Source: Wolbachia endosymbiont (group A) of Bibio marci
Lineage (GTDB): Bacteria > Pseudomonadota > Alphaproteobacteria > Rickettsiales > Anaplasmataceae
Length of the DNA: 64,000 nt
Assembly: GCF_947251645.1 (NCBI RefSeq)
Contig: NZ_OX366364.1
Location: 434,001 to 498,000 of the forward strand
Direction of reading: 5' to 3'
Notes under the pieces: model-generated
The model's input: the letters and a program-made list of their open reading frames with translations, nothing else
What the model was told of the DNA's origin: nothing
Database searches by the model: none
Made by a program: the position numbers and the translations under genes
In this document: positions 50,410 to 60,564 of the stretch, one piece after another
Layout of the letters: each line of letters starts with the position of its first letter
How positions within the stretch are numbered: the stretch's first letter is position 1

Positions 50410-50786
50410 AAAACACATGCAGAAGTTATTGCTAGTGCTGGCAGAGGAGCTAGACTGAATGTTGGTAAAATTGCCACAATCGTCCCAGCGGTCAGTAAAA
50501 ATGCTAACTTCTTGCTCCCGATTATCTTATTTTTCTTAACCTTTATTGGGTTTAATTTTTTTACTTTTCCTTTTAGCTTTTTGAAGCCTTTTTTGAATAT
50601 GCTACCCTTTTTTAGCTCTTTTTCTACGGGTTTTGCTTTCTTCGTTTTTAAGATTTTTATTTTTTCTTTTATTCCTTTTTTATCTTTTTTGACATTTTCT
50701 ACTTTAGAGGTCTTCTGCTCTAGTGCCATCAACTTTAGAGGTTGCTCTATGGAAGGTGTTGGCTTAGCTTCTTGCCCCTTAGTCAC
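50235..50786 (-). CDS. Lysine-rich hypothetical membrane protein
   Basis: I do not recognise a family. The 183-residue frame starts at a GTG (50786) without a clear RBS; it stays open upstream for about 20 codons with similar lysine-rich content, so the N-terminus may be truncated. Residues 25-90 are very rich in Lys and low complexity. Residues 92-135 form two adjoining hydrophobic segments (LAFLLTAGTIVAILP; LAITSACVFSINFIAV). An acidic tail ends EESKQISRE. The layout matches other membrane-pair proteins in this region. Confidence 0.55.
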   Translation of the reverse strand: MTKGQEAKPTPSIEQPLKLMALEQKTSKVENVKKDKKGIKEKIKILKTKKAKPVEKELKKGSIFKKGFKKLKGKVKKLNPIKVKKNKIIGSKKLAFLLTAGTIVAILPTFSLAPLPALAITSACVFSINFIAVKTLKKFIKQRKLAAESKEESTLAEPNKPEEEIQDVSVESIKEESKQISRE

Positions 50787-50862
50787 AGTTTTATGTTTTT
50801 TGGGCGAAACTATGTTTTTTAAACCTTTCTTTGCTTTATTTCTTTAGTTTGCTTGGCATCGT

Positions 50863-51474
50863 TTATAGTTCAATATTGCAGAATCTATCTATTGCTTCCT
50901 GGTTGTCCTCTATCATTGCATTTGCCTCTTGCTGTAGACATTTAATATTTTTTGATGTAATATTATCCATCTCAGCTGATGCTACTTTCAGTTGTGATTG
51001 TATTCTTATGACCTATTACTTGATTCAGTTACGCAGTCCAGTCCAGAGGCAAATATTACGTGTAATAGTGGCTTTATCCACCCTATTTTTCCCAATCTCT
51101 TTGAATTAGTTATACTTTTGGTTGTTCCTCCAGTACCTATTGATAACAGGATAATGTTGTCATTTAGAAATAATCTCTTGCCACTTGCACATGCCGCTGG
51201 ATTATTGGCAAACACCCCTCCATCTATCAACATTCTTTCCTCTTGATTGATTTTTAAGTATTTAGGGGAGAAATAAGTTGGTGCTGCTATTGTTGCTCTG
51301 AGTGCATCTTTTAACTTGATGAAATTCCTGTTTTCTCTCCAACTTTTAAGGAAAAATGGACAGTTGTTGTGTATATCATAACTGGTAAGCAGTAGATTAC
51401 TTGAAACATCAGCAATAGTACTTTCGCAGAAGTATTTATCGAGTACGCATTTTAAATCAGGCTTTGGTTCTTAT
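50863..51474 (-). pseudogene. Patatin-like phospholipase remnant
   Basis: Patatin-like proteins are lipid acyl hydrolases with a Ser-Asp dyad. The minus strand reads DLKCVLDKYFCESTIADVSS, then LRATIAAPTYFSPKYL and MLIDGGVFANNPAACASG, which contains the DGG Asp motif. After GLDCVTESS near 51010 the frame changes. It then continues RIQSQLKVASAEMDNITSKN to a stop at 50863. The N-terminal half with the GxSxG serine is missing, with a stop at the upstream edge (about 51475). Patatin genes are typical cargo of prophage WO. Confidence 0.7.
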
Positions 51475-51539
51475 TTTATGATAATTAACATAATGATAAT
51501 AAATTATTAAATGGTAAACTATAATATTTATTCCTTAAT

Positions 51540-54500
51540 TTACCTTGTGTAATAAGCCCCATCTGTAAATTTATCAACACTACTTCCTTCAAGTGAATTT
51601 AAAGGTTTATTACAATAGTATATGATTGCAGCAGCAACTAGACAACAAGCTCCAACTGCTATTCCTACCATTAGCATTTCCAAGTAAACTGCAATAGCTA
51701 TCCCTGTAGTAACTCCAGTTATTGCTAACATAGAAGCAGCTATCACAGGCAACTTACTTTTTGCATTTTGTGGAGCAGGGTTGTAACTAGGTTGTTTGCT
51801 GTTACCTTGAGCATTATTTACTCGTTTAGGGTTTTTACTAGCTACTAAATGTACCCCTGTTGATTTTGATTGTGTATCTTCTTTACCACTATTCTTATCT
51901 ACACTTTTAGGTGGAGCTGGTTGAACAGATGGTGCAGTAACACCTACATTGTTTGGATTCGTAGACTGCTTGTTGTTGGTTTTGGTATCACTTTTTTGTT
52001 CTAGAATTGGCATTTTAACATTTTCATTTGTAACAGCTATATTATTAGGATTGCCATTGAGCACTATAGGTAAAACTTCTGGTTGTGGATCTTGTTGATC
52101 ACTTTCAAGCTTAGAATTACCCTCACTGAGAGGAGCTTGCTCATTATCCATTTTTGTTATATGTCCGGTAGATTGATTGGATACTTGATCGCTACCAGTT
52201 CGTGATTCATCTAACTGAATTTTACTTGAATCACTATGATTATCATCGCTACTAATAGAAGCTACTACATTATCATTCTGAATTGGTTGATCACTTTCGT
52301 TTACAAGTTGAACATTATTATCCCTAATATTTACTAAACTTTTCGGCTATACTACTTGTATGGAATCCTCTCGTATTACATGTCCAGCTAATTGAATAGG
52401 AGCTTGTTCATTCTTACCACTTTTTTGTTCTAAAATTGGCATTTTAACAGTAGAAAAATCATTAATAGCATTAGCTAGAACTGAATTTTCTTTATTAAAT
52501 AGCACTTTTAGACTTTCTTCATTAATCAAATGCAAATTAAGTTCATAGGTATTACCATTAGAGAAAGAAAATTCGACCTCTCGATCAGACTTTTTAAAAA
52601 TTTGAGCAACACTCTGATCATTAAGGAGAAAAATTTTGATTGTTCTGTTGTTAGGCAAATTCTTTAATGCTTCAATAGTACTAACAGTCCCTCCACGAGG
52701 AACAACCTGTTGAGCACCCAAAGTTGCAACACGCAAATCTCCTGCATTTCCTGTTTTGGTAATGACATCTCCCATACCGTAACCTGTACTTGCTACAAGC
52801 TCTTTTTCATTACTTGGTACAAGTATTTGTTCAGGAATTCCTGGAGTGTTACTGCTACCAGCTTTTTCAGAATTCATTTGCTGATTCTCATCACTCTGCA
52901 CTGCGATTTGTACATTATTATTGCTATGATCACCTAAAGATGAATTCGTTGAAGAAACTTCAGCTATTGTTAACGTTGAGATAGCTGCGGTAGAAAAAGA
53001 ACCTCCATTAAGTTTATTACTCTTTTTCTTCATAAGTGCCAAGCTTCCTGGATAGTTATCAACTAAGGGTTTCAACAGCCTCAGACTAATAGTGTCTCCA
53101 CTGAGATAATAATTATTGTTAACAAAAAAAGTAATATCAGAAAGGTTAACTTTTAACCCTTTACTTCTTCCATGTCTATGTAAAGATGGCATCACAAAGG
53201 TTATAAACCCGTCTTCACCAGGTTCAGAATCCTCATAAATTACTACTTTCTGTTCATTACTAGATCCAGAATATTTCATCATTTCAGAAAGTGAAGCATC
53301 TTTATGTTTGTTCTTTACTTGTTTAAAATATTGTTCATCACCATTTGAATGGGTATTTGGAATGAGGTAACTTGGTGCAGTGAATACATTATACAATACT
53401 GTAGCAAGGTAAGAAGGATAATAGTATATAGATACGTTATTATCAGACTTAAATTTGTCAGGTTCAATATTTATAATAAGATTGCGATATATGTCTAATG
53501 AATGGGCATAAGAATCACTAATTACCCTTAATTGTTCACCCACGTGCTTATAACCCATAGAACCAGATGGTAATGAAGGTATGAAATCTGATTGATTAAC
53601 TACTCTAATAGTATTCTTCCCAAGGCGCTCTTTATAAACCTTAGCAGCAGAAGGGTCAAAAACCCTTGGAGAAGCAAGAGTTGCAACATGCAAATCTTCT
53701 GCACCCTCTTCTACACTAAAATGTAGAGCAGCTATGTTGGCAATGGCACCTCCCATACTATGACCTGTAAGGTTAAATTTAAAATCTTTAATTTCTAACT
53801 TTTGATCATTAGCATGTCCTTTTAATATCTTATAAACACTGCCCCAAGAATCCTTAAATAAAGAATAAAAACCTGAGTGGATCTTTCCACCTTCAGGCAA
53901 AAGCTCAGGTGCACAAATTAAAGGTATTCTAATATCTGTAATATAGTCAAAGAGATTACGACTACCGCGGTAAACTATAGTTATTTCCTTATCTTTTATA
54001 AAAACATAACCAGCATGTCGATATGGTTGTTCATTATCACGCATATTATAGAATTGAATTATTTTATAACCTTCTTCCTTAAGTTTAGCTGGAACTCTAT
54101 AAGATCTTTCCTCTAACTCAGAAAACTTTTTATTATTAAGATTATAATCACCAACATAATAGCCTACCTTAACAAAATTGATGATCTCTAATAACTTCTC
54201 TTGGCTAAATCCTGCAATTTCAGTTCTATTTGATCCTAAAACACTTGGCTCTTGCTCTTCTTGAATATCAGTTATTTCAAATTCATCTTGTTCTAGATTT
54301 GAATCATCTCCATTAGGTTCCTCATTAAACTTACCGGCGATATTATTATCTACACTTATAGAAGTATGACAAGCGTTTTGATATCTTTGTTGGATGGTTA
54401 AAAACTCCACTCTTGAATTTTTAGCGAGTTTCAATATAAAATTTGCGTACACATTTTGAACGATTGAGGAACGTTTTTCACCTATAGCATTATCTAAAAT

Positions 54501-55865
54501 AGTAACTAGACTATTTTGCAAGAAGGTCTGCCTATCTGTATTGCCTAAAAATTTGGGATCATTTTTAATTAAATCTAGTACTTTTATTATAAAATCCGTA
54601 TTGCCAGTGTATAAAGCAGCTTTTAAAATTAGGTCGTAAATTTTTTGTTTTTTCTCCTTACGTCCCACGCCAGCACTATGAATATTTTTCAAAATTTGTT
54701 TATCAATCTGTGCAACAATTTTCTCATCTGCAAATGCTTCTTTATAGATTTTTTGAATTATTGGATCTTTCTTTTCAATACGTTCTCTGCACAAGTACTC
54801 AACAATTGAAACATGCTCCTGACTTATTGCAGTTTCCAAAAGAGTGATGAAACTGTTCTTTAATAAAATTTTTCTAGTTAGGTCATTTAAAAAAAACTTA
54901 ACATCTCCTTCAACTACATCTAATACTTTCTCGATAAATTCTTCATTTTGTACTAATGACGCTGTTTCAAGCACGCCATATAAAGGGTTAAAGCTACTTG
55001 TTTGCAACACTTGTTCAAGATCTTTTAAGACGTACTCAATAAGAACTGTATCTAATAAATTTTGTTCTTTTCTTAATGCTATAACTGAAAAAAAGCCAAT
55101 CTTGTTGAGCTCGTTAAGTTGTACAACTTGATCTTTTAATTCAATATAAAGGTCAGGAAATCTCTCTATAAAAGCTGCAATATATTTTTGACTACCAATA
55201 AGTAGAGGTAAAAGACTCAAATTTCCTTCAGCAAAAAGTATGTCCTGGTATTTTTCTGCAAGTTTGTCATTAGCTGCAATTGCCAGAAGTAACAACTCTT
55301 TTGCCGAATAATTACAGTTATTTTTTTCTATATCATACCTGCGAGAAAGTATATTGCTAAATATATACGAATGATCGCCTCTAGATTGTCTTTCTTCAAA
55401 GCTTTCTACCCTTTGGTCTTCTAATTTTAAACTAAGGTAATCTATACAAAAATTTTTGAAACTTTCAACATCAAGATCAGCAACAAATGAATCTTCATAA
55501 CTTTTAATATTTTCTACAACCTCATCTAGTTTTTTGAAATTATTTTCGTTCATTGCGTCATTTAGAATATTTATAAGAGCCTGAATACGTGATATACTCG
55601 AGAGCGTTTTAGCATCTCTGGTAATAATAAGAGACTCGAGATTTTGATCAGTATTTGCAAGAATATGGTTCTCTGGACTTAGATCATCATGGTACGTGGC
55701 CTCACTACTAAGTGAAATAGCTGGTACCACCCGATTTCCACTGTCTGAAATTTTGGACTCTACTTCAATATCTGAACCTCCAGAATGGCGACGATCTTTA
55801 GTTCCAATTGTTTCTCCGCTTACATCAACCCAACTTGAATCCAGGGAATCAGCTCGAATAACCAT
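51540..55865 (-). pseudogene. Large class-3 lipase/effector-like gene interrupted by one amber codon
   Basis: From ATG 55865 (AGAGGAT 7 bp upstream) the frame runs 1,172 codons to a TAG at 52347-52349. It then stays open in the same frame through 65 codons (PKSLVNIRDNNVQLVNESDQ first) into a 203-residue end at 51540, about 1,440 codons in all. Residues 1-560 are helical and resemble ankyrin-like solenoids. A class-3 lipase domain follows, with LTGHSMGGAIANIAALHF (Ser 703), NQSDFIPSLP and a downstream SYAHSLDIY. Repeats in the C-terminal part include VKMPILEQKS on both sides of the TAG and NEQAP. The last ~60 residues hold two hydrophobic segments (LPVIAASMLAITGVTTGIAI; MVGIAVGACCLVAAAIIYYC). 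The first 1,172 residues could still act as a soluble lipase. With the TAG respected, the membrane end is lost. Confidence 0.75.
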
Positions 55866-56280
55866 ATTTTAATCCTCTATTAATAACTAATTAAGTATAG
55901 CACTAAACATTAATTTTGCCAAGCAAACCTTTTAACCCCAATTTATGGTGTATGGTCCCAGAGAGTGATGAATTGTAAATAAATTAGGAGCACTGGTTAC
56001 ATATAAATTCATAAGGTTTTGAGAGTTTTAAGTCTTTTTGTATAGTCTTGGTTGCACTTTTATGCAGCTCAACATAAGTAAATTTGATCTATAGCAACAA
56101 ACAAATGCTTATTTTAACTTATTTCTGTTGGCGTTTTATAGTAGTAATTGATGTTAAACCGTTCTAAAATTGGTAGCTTGCTCTGAAGAAACACTATAGT
56201 TTTTCTAAGGTGGGTTTAAAAAAAATTATCTATAAGGTTAATATTCAATTTATTTATATTGAAATATACGATTTTAAAAA
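55866..56280. other. Gene-free interval between the lipase gene and the SWIM gene
   Basis: This 415-bp AT-rich region lies between two divergent genes. It holds a candidate promoter for the lipase gene (55894-55922) and nothing else that I can name. No repeat of the palindromic family is present. Confidence 0.45.
55894..55922 (-). promoter_or_regulatory. Candidate promoter of the lipase gene
   Basis: On the minus strand TTGGCA (55922-55917), a 17-bp spacer and TATACT (55899-55894) lie about 29 bp before the ATG. The match suggests the gene is, or was, transcribed from its own sigma-70-type promoter. Confidence 0.5.
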
Positions 56281-56994
56281 ATGACTATCTATGGAAGAAC
56301 ATGGTGGGGAGAGAAATGGCTTCAGTGCTTCAATAGAATTGATTATGATAACCGTCTTCCACGTGGCAGAACTTGTGCTAATACTGGTCGAGCTTTTGGT
56401 ATTAAAATTAATGGTCACATAGTTACAGCTAAAGTTCATAGCTCAGCATATAAAATTCGTGCTCACCCATATAAAGTCGAAATTATACTTAATGAATTAA
56501 GTTCATCAGAACAACATACTATTCGCCAAATAATTGAAACTTCACCAACTATATTAGCTAAATTGATAAATAGACAATTATCAGTCAGCTTGTTTGATAA
56601 GCTTAATGACTCTGGTATTAAATTGTTTCCTTCAAATTGGCAGGAAATGAATGCAAGTTGCAACTGTCCTGATTGGGCTATGCCTTGTAAACACATTGCT
56701 GCTGTAATGTATCTTATTGCTGCAGAAATTGATAAAAACCCCTTCATGATTTTTAATATTCATAATTGTAATTTGTCAGCACTTATCGATGATTTTGGGA
56801 ATGGAAAATTAGAAAATGCTCAAAACATTTTAAAGATAGATGATATATTTAAGGCATGTTCTAAAATTAGAATACATAACCAAGCAATTTTAAATGATAT
56901 TGATTTATCAACTATTCCTAACCTTTTTGATTGTATCAGTAGTATTTTAACAGATAATCCACTTTTTTTTGAAAAAAACTTCCATAATATTTGA
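56281..56994 (+). CDS. SWIM zinc-finger protein
   Basis: SWIM domains (CxCxnCxH) bind DNA or protein and are found beside or fused to SNF2 helicases. The 237-residue protein opens TIYGRTWWGEKWLQCFNRID. It has an OB-like central part (RAFGIKINGHIVTAKVHSSA) and the full motif CNCPDWAMPCKH near residue 130, then a helical tail. It ends with a TGA at 56992-56994. The next 15 codons and the SNF2 gene continue in the same frame (QVAYKHWQKYPAGK), so the two may derive from one fused gene or may be coupled. Confidence 0.75.
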   Translation: MTIYGRTWWGEKWLQCFNRIDYDNRLPRGRTCANTGRAFGIKINGHIVTAKVHSSAYKIRAHPYKVEIILNELSSSEQHTIRQIIETSPTILAKLINRQLSVSLFDKLNDSGIKLFPSNWQEMNASCNCPDWAMPCKHIAAVMYLIAAEIDKNPFMIFNIHNCNLSALIDDFGNGKLENAQNILKIDDIFKACSKIRIHNQAILNDIDLSTIPNLFDCISSILTDNPLFFEKNFHNI

Positions 56995-57039
56995 CAGGTA
57001 GCTTATAAGCACTGGCAAAAGTATCCTGCAGGAAAGTTA

Positions 57040-59796
57040 GTGTACTATCCAGCTTCTAAGAAGGAACTATCAGAAGAGGAGCTATTTATTAAAAGATGGG
57101 GAAATATTGAGAATTGGCAAACATTTCAATTATTCATTAATGATCAGCATTACCTTACTCAAGTGAGCAATGGTGCAACTAATTTATTTAGGCTCAGTGA
57201 AAATGTATTGAGGGATGTAGCACGATTTTTAAATGATATTCCTAGTTCGTTACTCCACAAACTTAACCCTGAACTTCGCTTCATGCATATGATTTCACAG
57301 TTTGCACATATGCTGATGGAAAAGTCAGCGCTAATACCACAAGTATTACAAAACAAAAGAGGAGAAATTATAATTAGGTGGACTCCGGCGTTGTTTAATG
57401 AGTCAGTTAAGGAAATTCATAGCAAGATATCATCTATTTGTCCGCTTCTATTGATTAAATATCAAGAAATCGCTGTGGAACCAGAGGAACAAGTAAATGT
57501 TGCTATCTCTCTTATCCTTTTAGGGTATATAGAAGATAACTTTCCTGTATCACTGGATAAGTATAGAGATAAATATATCTTTGAATTATTCTTTACAGGA
57601 AATCCATACAAGTTTACTAAATTTAGTAACAAAGAAATACCGCAAGCAATTAATCTCTGGCTTTCACGTCTTTATTTAGCAGATAAACCTTACAAACTCT
57701 ATTTAATGATAAAAGATCACCATGAAAAATTTGAGCTTGATATACAGGCATCCCTAGATGATGAAAAGTCATTCATAAAGCTAGAAAAAGCACTTTCTAA
57801 TCAAAACATAAAACTTAGTATTTTATCTGACCTTGCACTCTTGTCTGAATACATACCTGAATTGGAAAAATCGATTGACGATAATAGCACATTATCATTT
57901 AATTTAGATGATTTTGCACCATTGTTTTTGCATATCTTGCCTGTATTAAGAGCAATTGGTATCGTAGTTATTTTGCCAAAATCTTTACAAAAAATCTTCA
58001 AACCACAATTAAGTCTTAATTTGTCTACCAAGGATAAAATAAAAGAAGATCGAGAAAGTTTTTTAACGCTGGAAAATTTATTAAAATTTGATTGGAAAAT
58101 AGCAATAGGAGATAAAAAACTAAGCGTTACAGAATTTAAAAAATTGCTAAAAGATTCCCGAGGGTTTGTAAGAATCGTGGATCAATACGTCCTTTTGGAT
58201 GACAAAGAGGTAGAAGCTTTATTAAAAAAACTTGATAAATTGCCTGATTATTTAAGTCAAGCAGAGCTTATGCAAGCTGCTCTAACAGGAGAAGTAAATG
58301 AAACTAAAGTAGCATTTGACCAGCAGCTTACAAGCTTGTTTAAAAAATTTAATACTTACACACCTGTAACTACGCCAAATAATCTAATAGCACAACTACG
58401 CCCATATCAAGAACGCGGATTTAGTTGGCTTGTACAGAACATAGAAAGTGGGTTTGGTAGTATAATTGCTGATGATATGGGTCTTGGTAAAACATTACAG
58501 GTTATAGCAGCTATTCTATATTGCAAAAATACAGGGTTTTTGGATCGGGACAGAGTCTTGGTAGTAGCTCCCACAAGCATCTTAAGTAATTGGCAACGAG
58601 AAGTAGAACGTTTTGCGCCAGAATTAAAGCTTTTCATCTATCACGGACAAAATCGAGAATTGGCAAGTGATTATGATGTAGCTCTAACATCCTATGGTCT
58701 TGCACGTCGTGATAAAAAAGAGCTTAACAGAGTCGGATGGTTTTTGCTCGTGATTGATGAAGCCCAAAATATAAAGAATCCTAACAGTGAACAGACCAAA
58801 GCTATAAAAGCTATTACAGCAAAAAATAAAATAGCTATGAGCGGTACACCTGTTGAAAATAGACTACTAGAGTATTGGAGTATTTTTGATTTTACTAATA
58901 AATATTACCTTGGTACCCCTAAGCAATTTAAAACTCGTTTTGCAACACCGATTGAAAAAGCGAGAGACAAAGCTTGTCTAGAGAGGTTCATGAAAGTTAC
59001 CCACCCCTTTATGCTACGTAGGGTAAAAAGTGATAAAAGCATTATTCAGGATCTACCAGATAAAATTGAAAATAATCGTTATTGTTCTTTGACTCCAGAG
59101 CAAACAGCACTTTACCAAGAAGTCGTTAATACAACTATGGAAAAGATAGAAAGAAGTGAAGGAATTGAACGTAAGGGATTAATCTTTAAACTTATCAATG
59201 CTTTAAAGCAAATTTGTAACCATCCATCACAGTACGGCAAGAAAAAGCATGCGAGTATTGAACAATCCGGTAAAATGCAGATGCTAGAAGAAGTATTGAC
59301 TGTGATTAGTGATCTTGCAGAAAAATCATTAATATTTACTCAATATACTGAAATGGGTAAAATTATATCTAAGTTACTTGAAGAAAGATTTAAATCAAAA
59401 GTGCCATTTTTACATGGTGGACTTTCTCGAAAAGCACATGATACAATGATTAATGATTTTCAAAACTTATTCCAAGCCAATATTCTTATAGTATCTTTAA
59501 AAGCTGGAGGAACAGGGCTTAATTTAACAGCGGCAAACCATGTAATACATTACGATTTATGGTGGAATCCGGCAGTGGAAGCACAAGCAACAGATCGAGC
59601 TTATCGTATTGGACAAGAGCGTAATGTTATGGTATACAGACTGCTTTCAACAGGTACATTTGAAGAGCGTATTGATGAGATGATTCAAAGCAAGAAGGAA
59701 TTAGCAAACCTAACTATAAGTAGTGGCGAGAGTTGGATTACAGAATTTAACAACGATCAATTAAGAGATTTAGTTAATATAAAAAATGCACTATAA
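57040..59796 (+). CDS. SNF2-family helicase/ATPase
   Basis: This is a Swi2/Snf2-type double-stranded-DNA translocase of the HepA-like bacterial class. The 918-residue protein has an N-terminal helical region of about 450 residues. The ATPase core follows: Walker A DDMGLGKTLQ at residue 478, the DEAQ box LLVIDEAQNIKNP near 570, TAKNKIAMSGTPVENRLLEY and ANILIVSLKAGGTGLNL. The arginine motif is QATDRAYRIGQ. The start is GTG at 57040 with GGAAAG 3 bp upstream, a usable restart site after the SWIM gene's TGA. Such genes occur in prophage WO regions. The biological role is unknown; chromatin-like remodelling of phage or host DNA is speculation. Confidence 0.85.
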   Translation: MYYPASKKELSEEELFIKRWGNIENWQTFQLFINDQHYLTQVSNGATNLFRLSENVLRDVARFLNDIPSSLLHKLNPELRFMHMISQFAHMLMEKSALIPQVLQNKRGEIIIRWTPALFNESVKEIHSKISSICPLLLIKYQEIAVEPEEQVNVAISLILLGYIEDNFPVSLDKYRDKYIFELFFTGNPYKFTKFSNKEIPQAINLWLSRLYLADKPYKLYLMIKDHHEKFELDIQASLDDEKSFIKLEKALSNQNIKLSILSDLALLSEYIPELEKSIDDNSTLSFNLDDFAPLFLHILPVLRAIGIVVILPKSLQKIFKPQLSLNLSTKDKIKEDRESFLTLENLLKFDWKIAIGDKKLSVTEFKKLLKDSRGFVRIVDQYVLLDDKEVEALLKKLDKLPDYLSQAELMQAALTGEVNETKVAFDQQLTSLFKKFNTYTPVTTPNNLIAQLRPYQERGFSWLVQNIESGFGSIIADDMGLGKTLQVIAAILYCKNTGFLDRDRVLVVAPTSILSNWQREVERFAPELKLFIYHGQNRELASDYDVALTSYGLARRDKKELNRVGWFLLVIDEAQNIKNPNSEQTKAIKAITAKNKIAMSGTPVENRLLEYWSIFDFTNKYYLGTPKQFKTRFATPIEKARDKACLERFMKVTHPFMLRRVKSDKSIIQDLPDKIENNRYCSLTPEQTALYQEVVNTTMEKIERSEGIERKGLIFKLINALKQICNHPSQYGKKKHASIEQSGKMQMLEEVLTVISDLAEKSLIFTQYTEMGKIISKLLEERFKSKVPFLHGGLSRKAHDTMINDFQNLFQANILIVSLKAGGTGLNLTAANHVIHYDLWWNPAVEAQATDRAYRIGQERNVMVYRLLSTGTFEERIDEMIQSKKELANLTISSGESWITEFNNDQLRDLVNIKNAL

Positions 59797-60564
59797 TATA
59801 GCTGAGTTATTTAATGTAAAGAACCAGATAACTACCGCTCAATAGTTCAAAATATAGACAAAGATCAAAATGTACGTCTCCAATTTCATCATGTATAATG
59901 GAGACAAAATTTTGTGTTTTATGTCTCATTGGTAGGCAAAAAGCCTGTAATTACGTTTTAAAGCGATTTTACCACTCCACTATACCCCTTTAGCACCTGT
60001 AATGCCCTTTAAAATTTGAATAAAAGGCATCTTTAATAATTCTATTCGTGAATCAAAAAGTAATTGCCGTTTTCAGAAACTTTTCATTTTTACAGATGGC
60101 TTGAAAAGATTATCATTAAATCATTAATAGGTAGCATATCAGGCCAAACTCCTCCAAAGAAAAAAGTTTTTAATTTTTTCAGAAAAAGTCATAAGAAACC
60201 CGGTATATATATAGTAGAGGGTTTTCTATTCGCTTATAATTCCACCTTAAATTAAACTATGCCTGCGTATATGGGAAGGTTTAGCCAAAATTCCTTACAT
60301 ATTAGTAGTATGCAATATATCAACAAAATAAAAACTAAGAGGTTGACATAGTGAGTAAAATATAGTAGAGTTATAGTAGAGCATTTTTTCTTAAAAGAAA
60401 GAAGATACTAAAACCTAAACTGACTTCCTTTATTTCTTAATATAGCCTTGCCAAGAGAACCTCCTATTGCAGTTTTTACTTCATAAGAAGAGAGTAAGAC
60501 CCCAATCAAAACAGCCTTACTCAAAAACCTTTCAAACGCTTAATCTTAAAAGGAGTTTCAATTT
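59797..60564. other. Gene-free interval before the primase-helicase gene
   Basis: This 768-bp AT-rich region has no convincing gene. It has an inverted repeat GTCTCCA (59876-59882)/TGGAGAC (59899-59905) followed by another TGTCTC. It also has a short direct repeat TATAGTAGAG at 60361 and 60372 and a candidate promoter at 60343-60371. A 63-codon frame at 60064-60255 lacks an RBS and coding character. Confidence 0.45.
60343..60371 (+). promoter_or_regulatory. Candidate promoter of the primase-helicase gene
   Basis: TTGACA (60343-60348), a 17-bp spacer and TAGAGT (60366-60371) are followed directly by TATAGT, all overlapping a direct repeat of TATAGTAGAG. The repeat could be an operator. The leader to the ATG at 60565 would be about 190 nt. 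Confidence 0.5.

Noticed and set aside
60064..60255. 63-codon open frame
   Set aside because: No RBS, no recognisable domain, and composition like the surrounding non-coding DNA.
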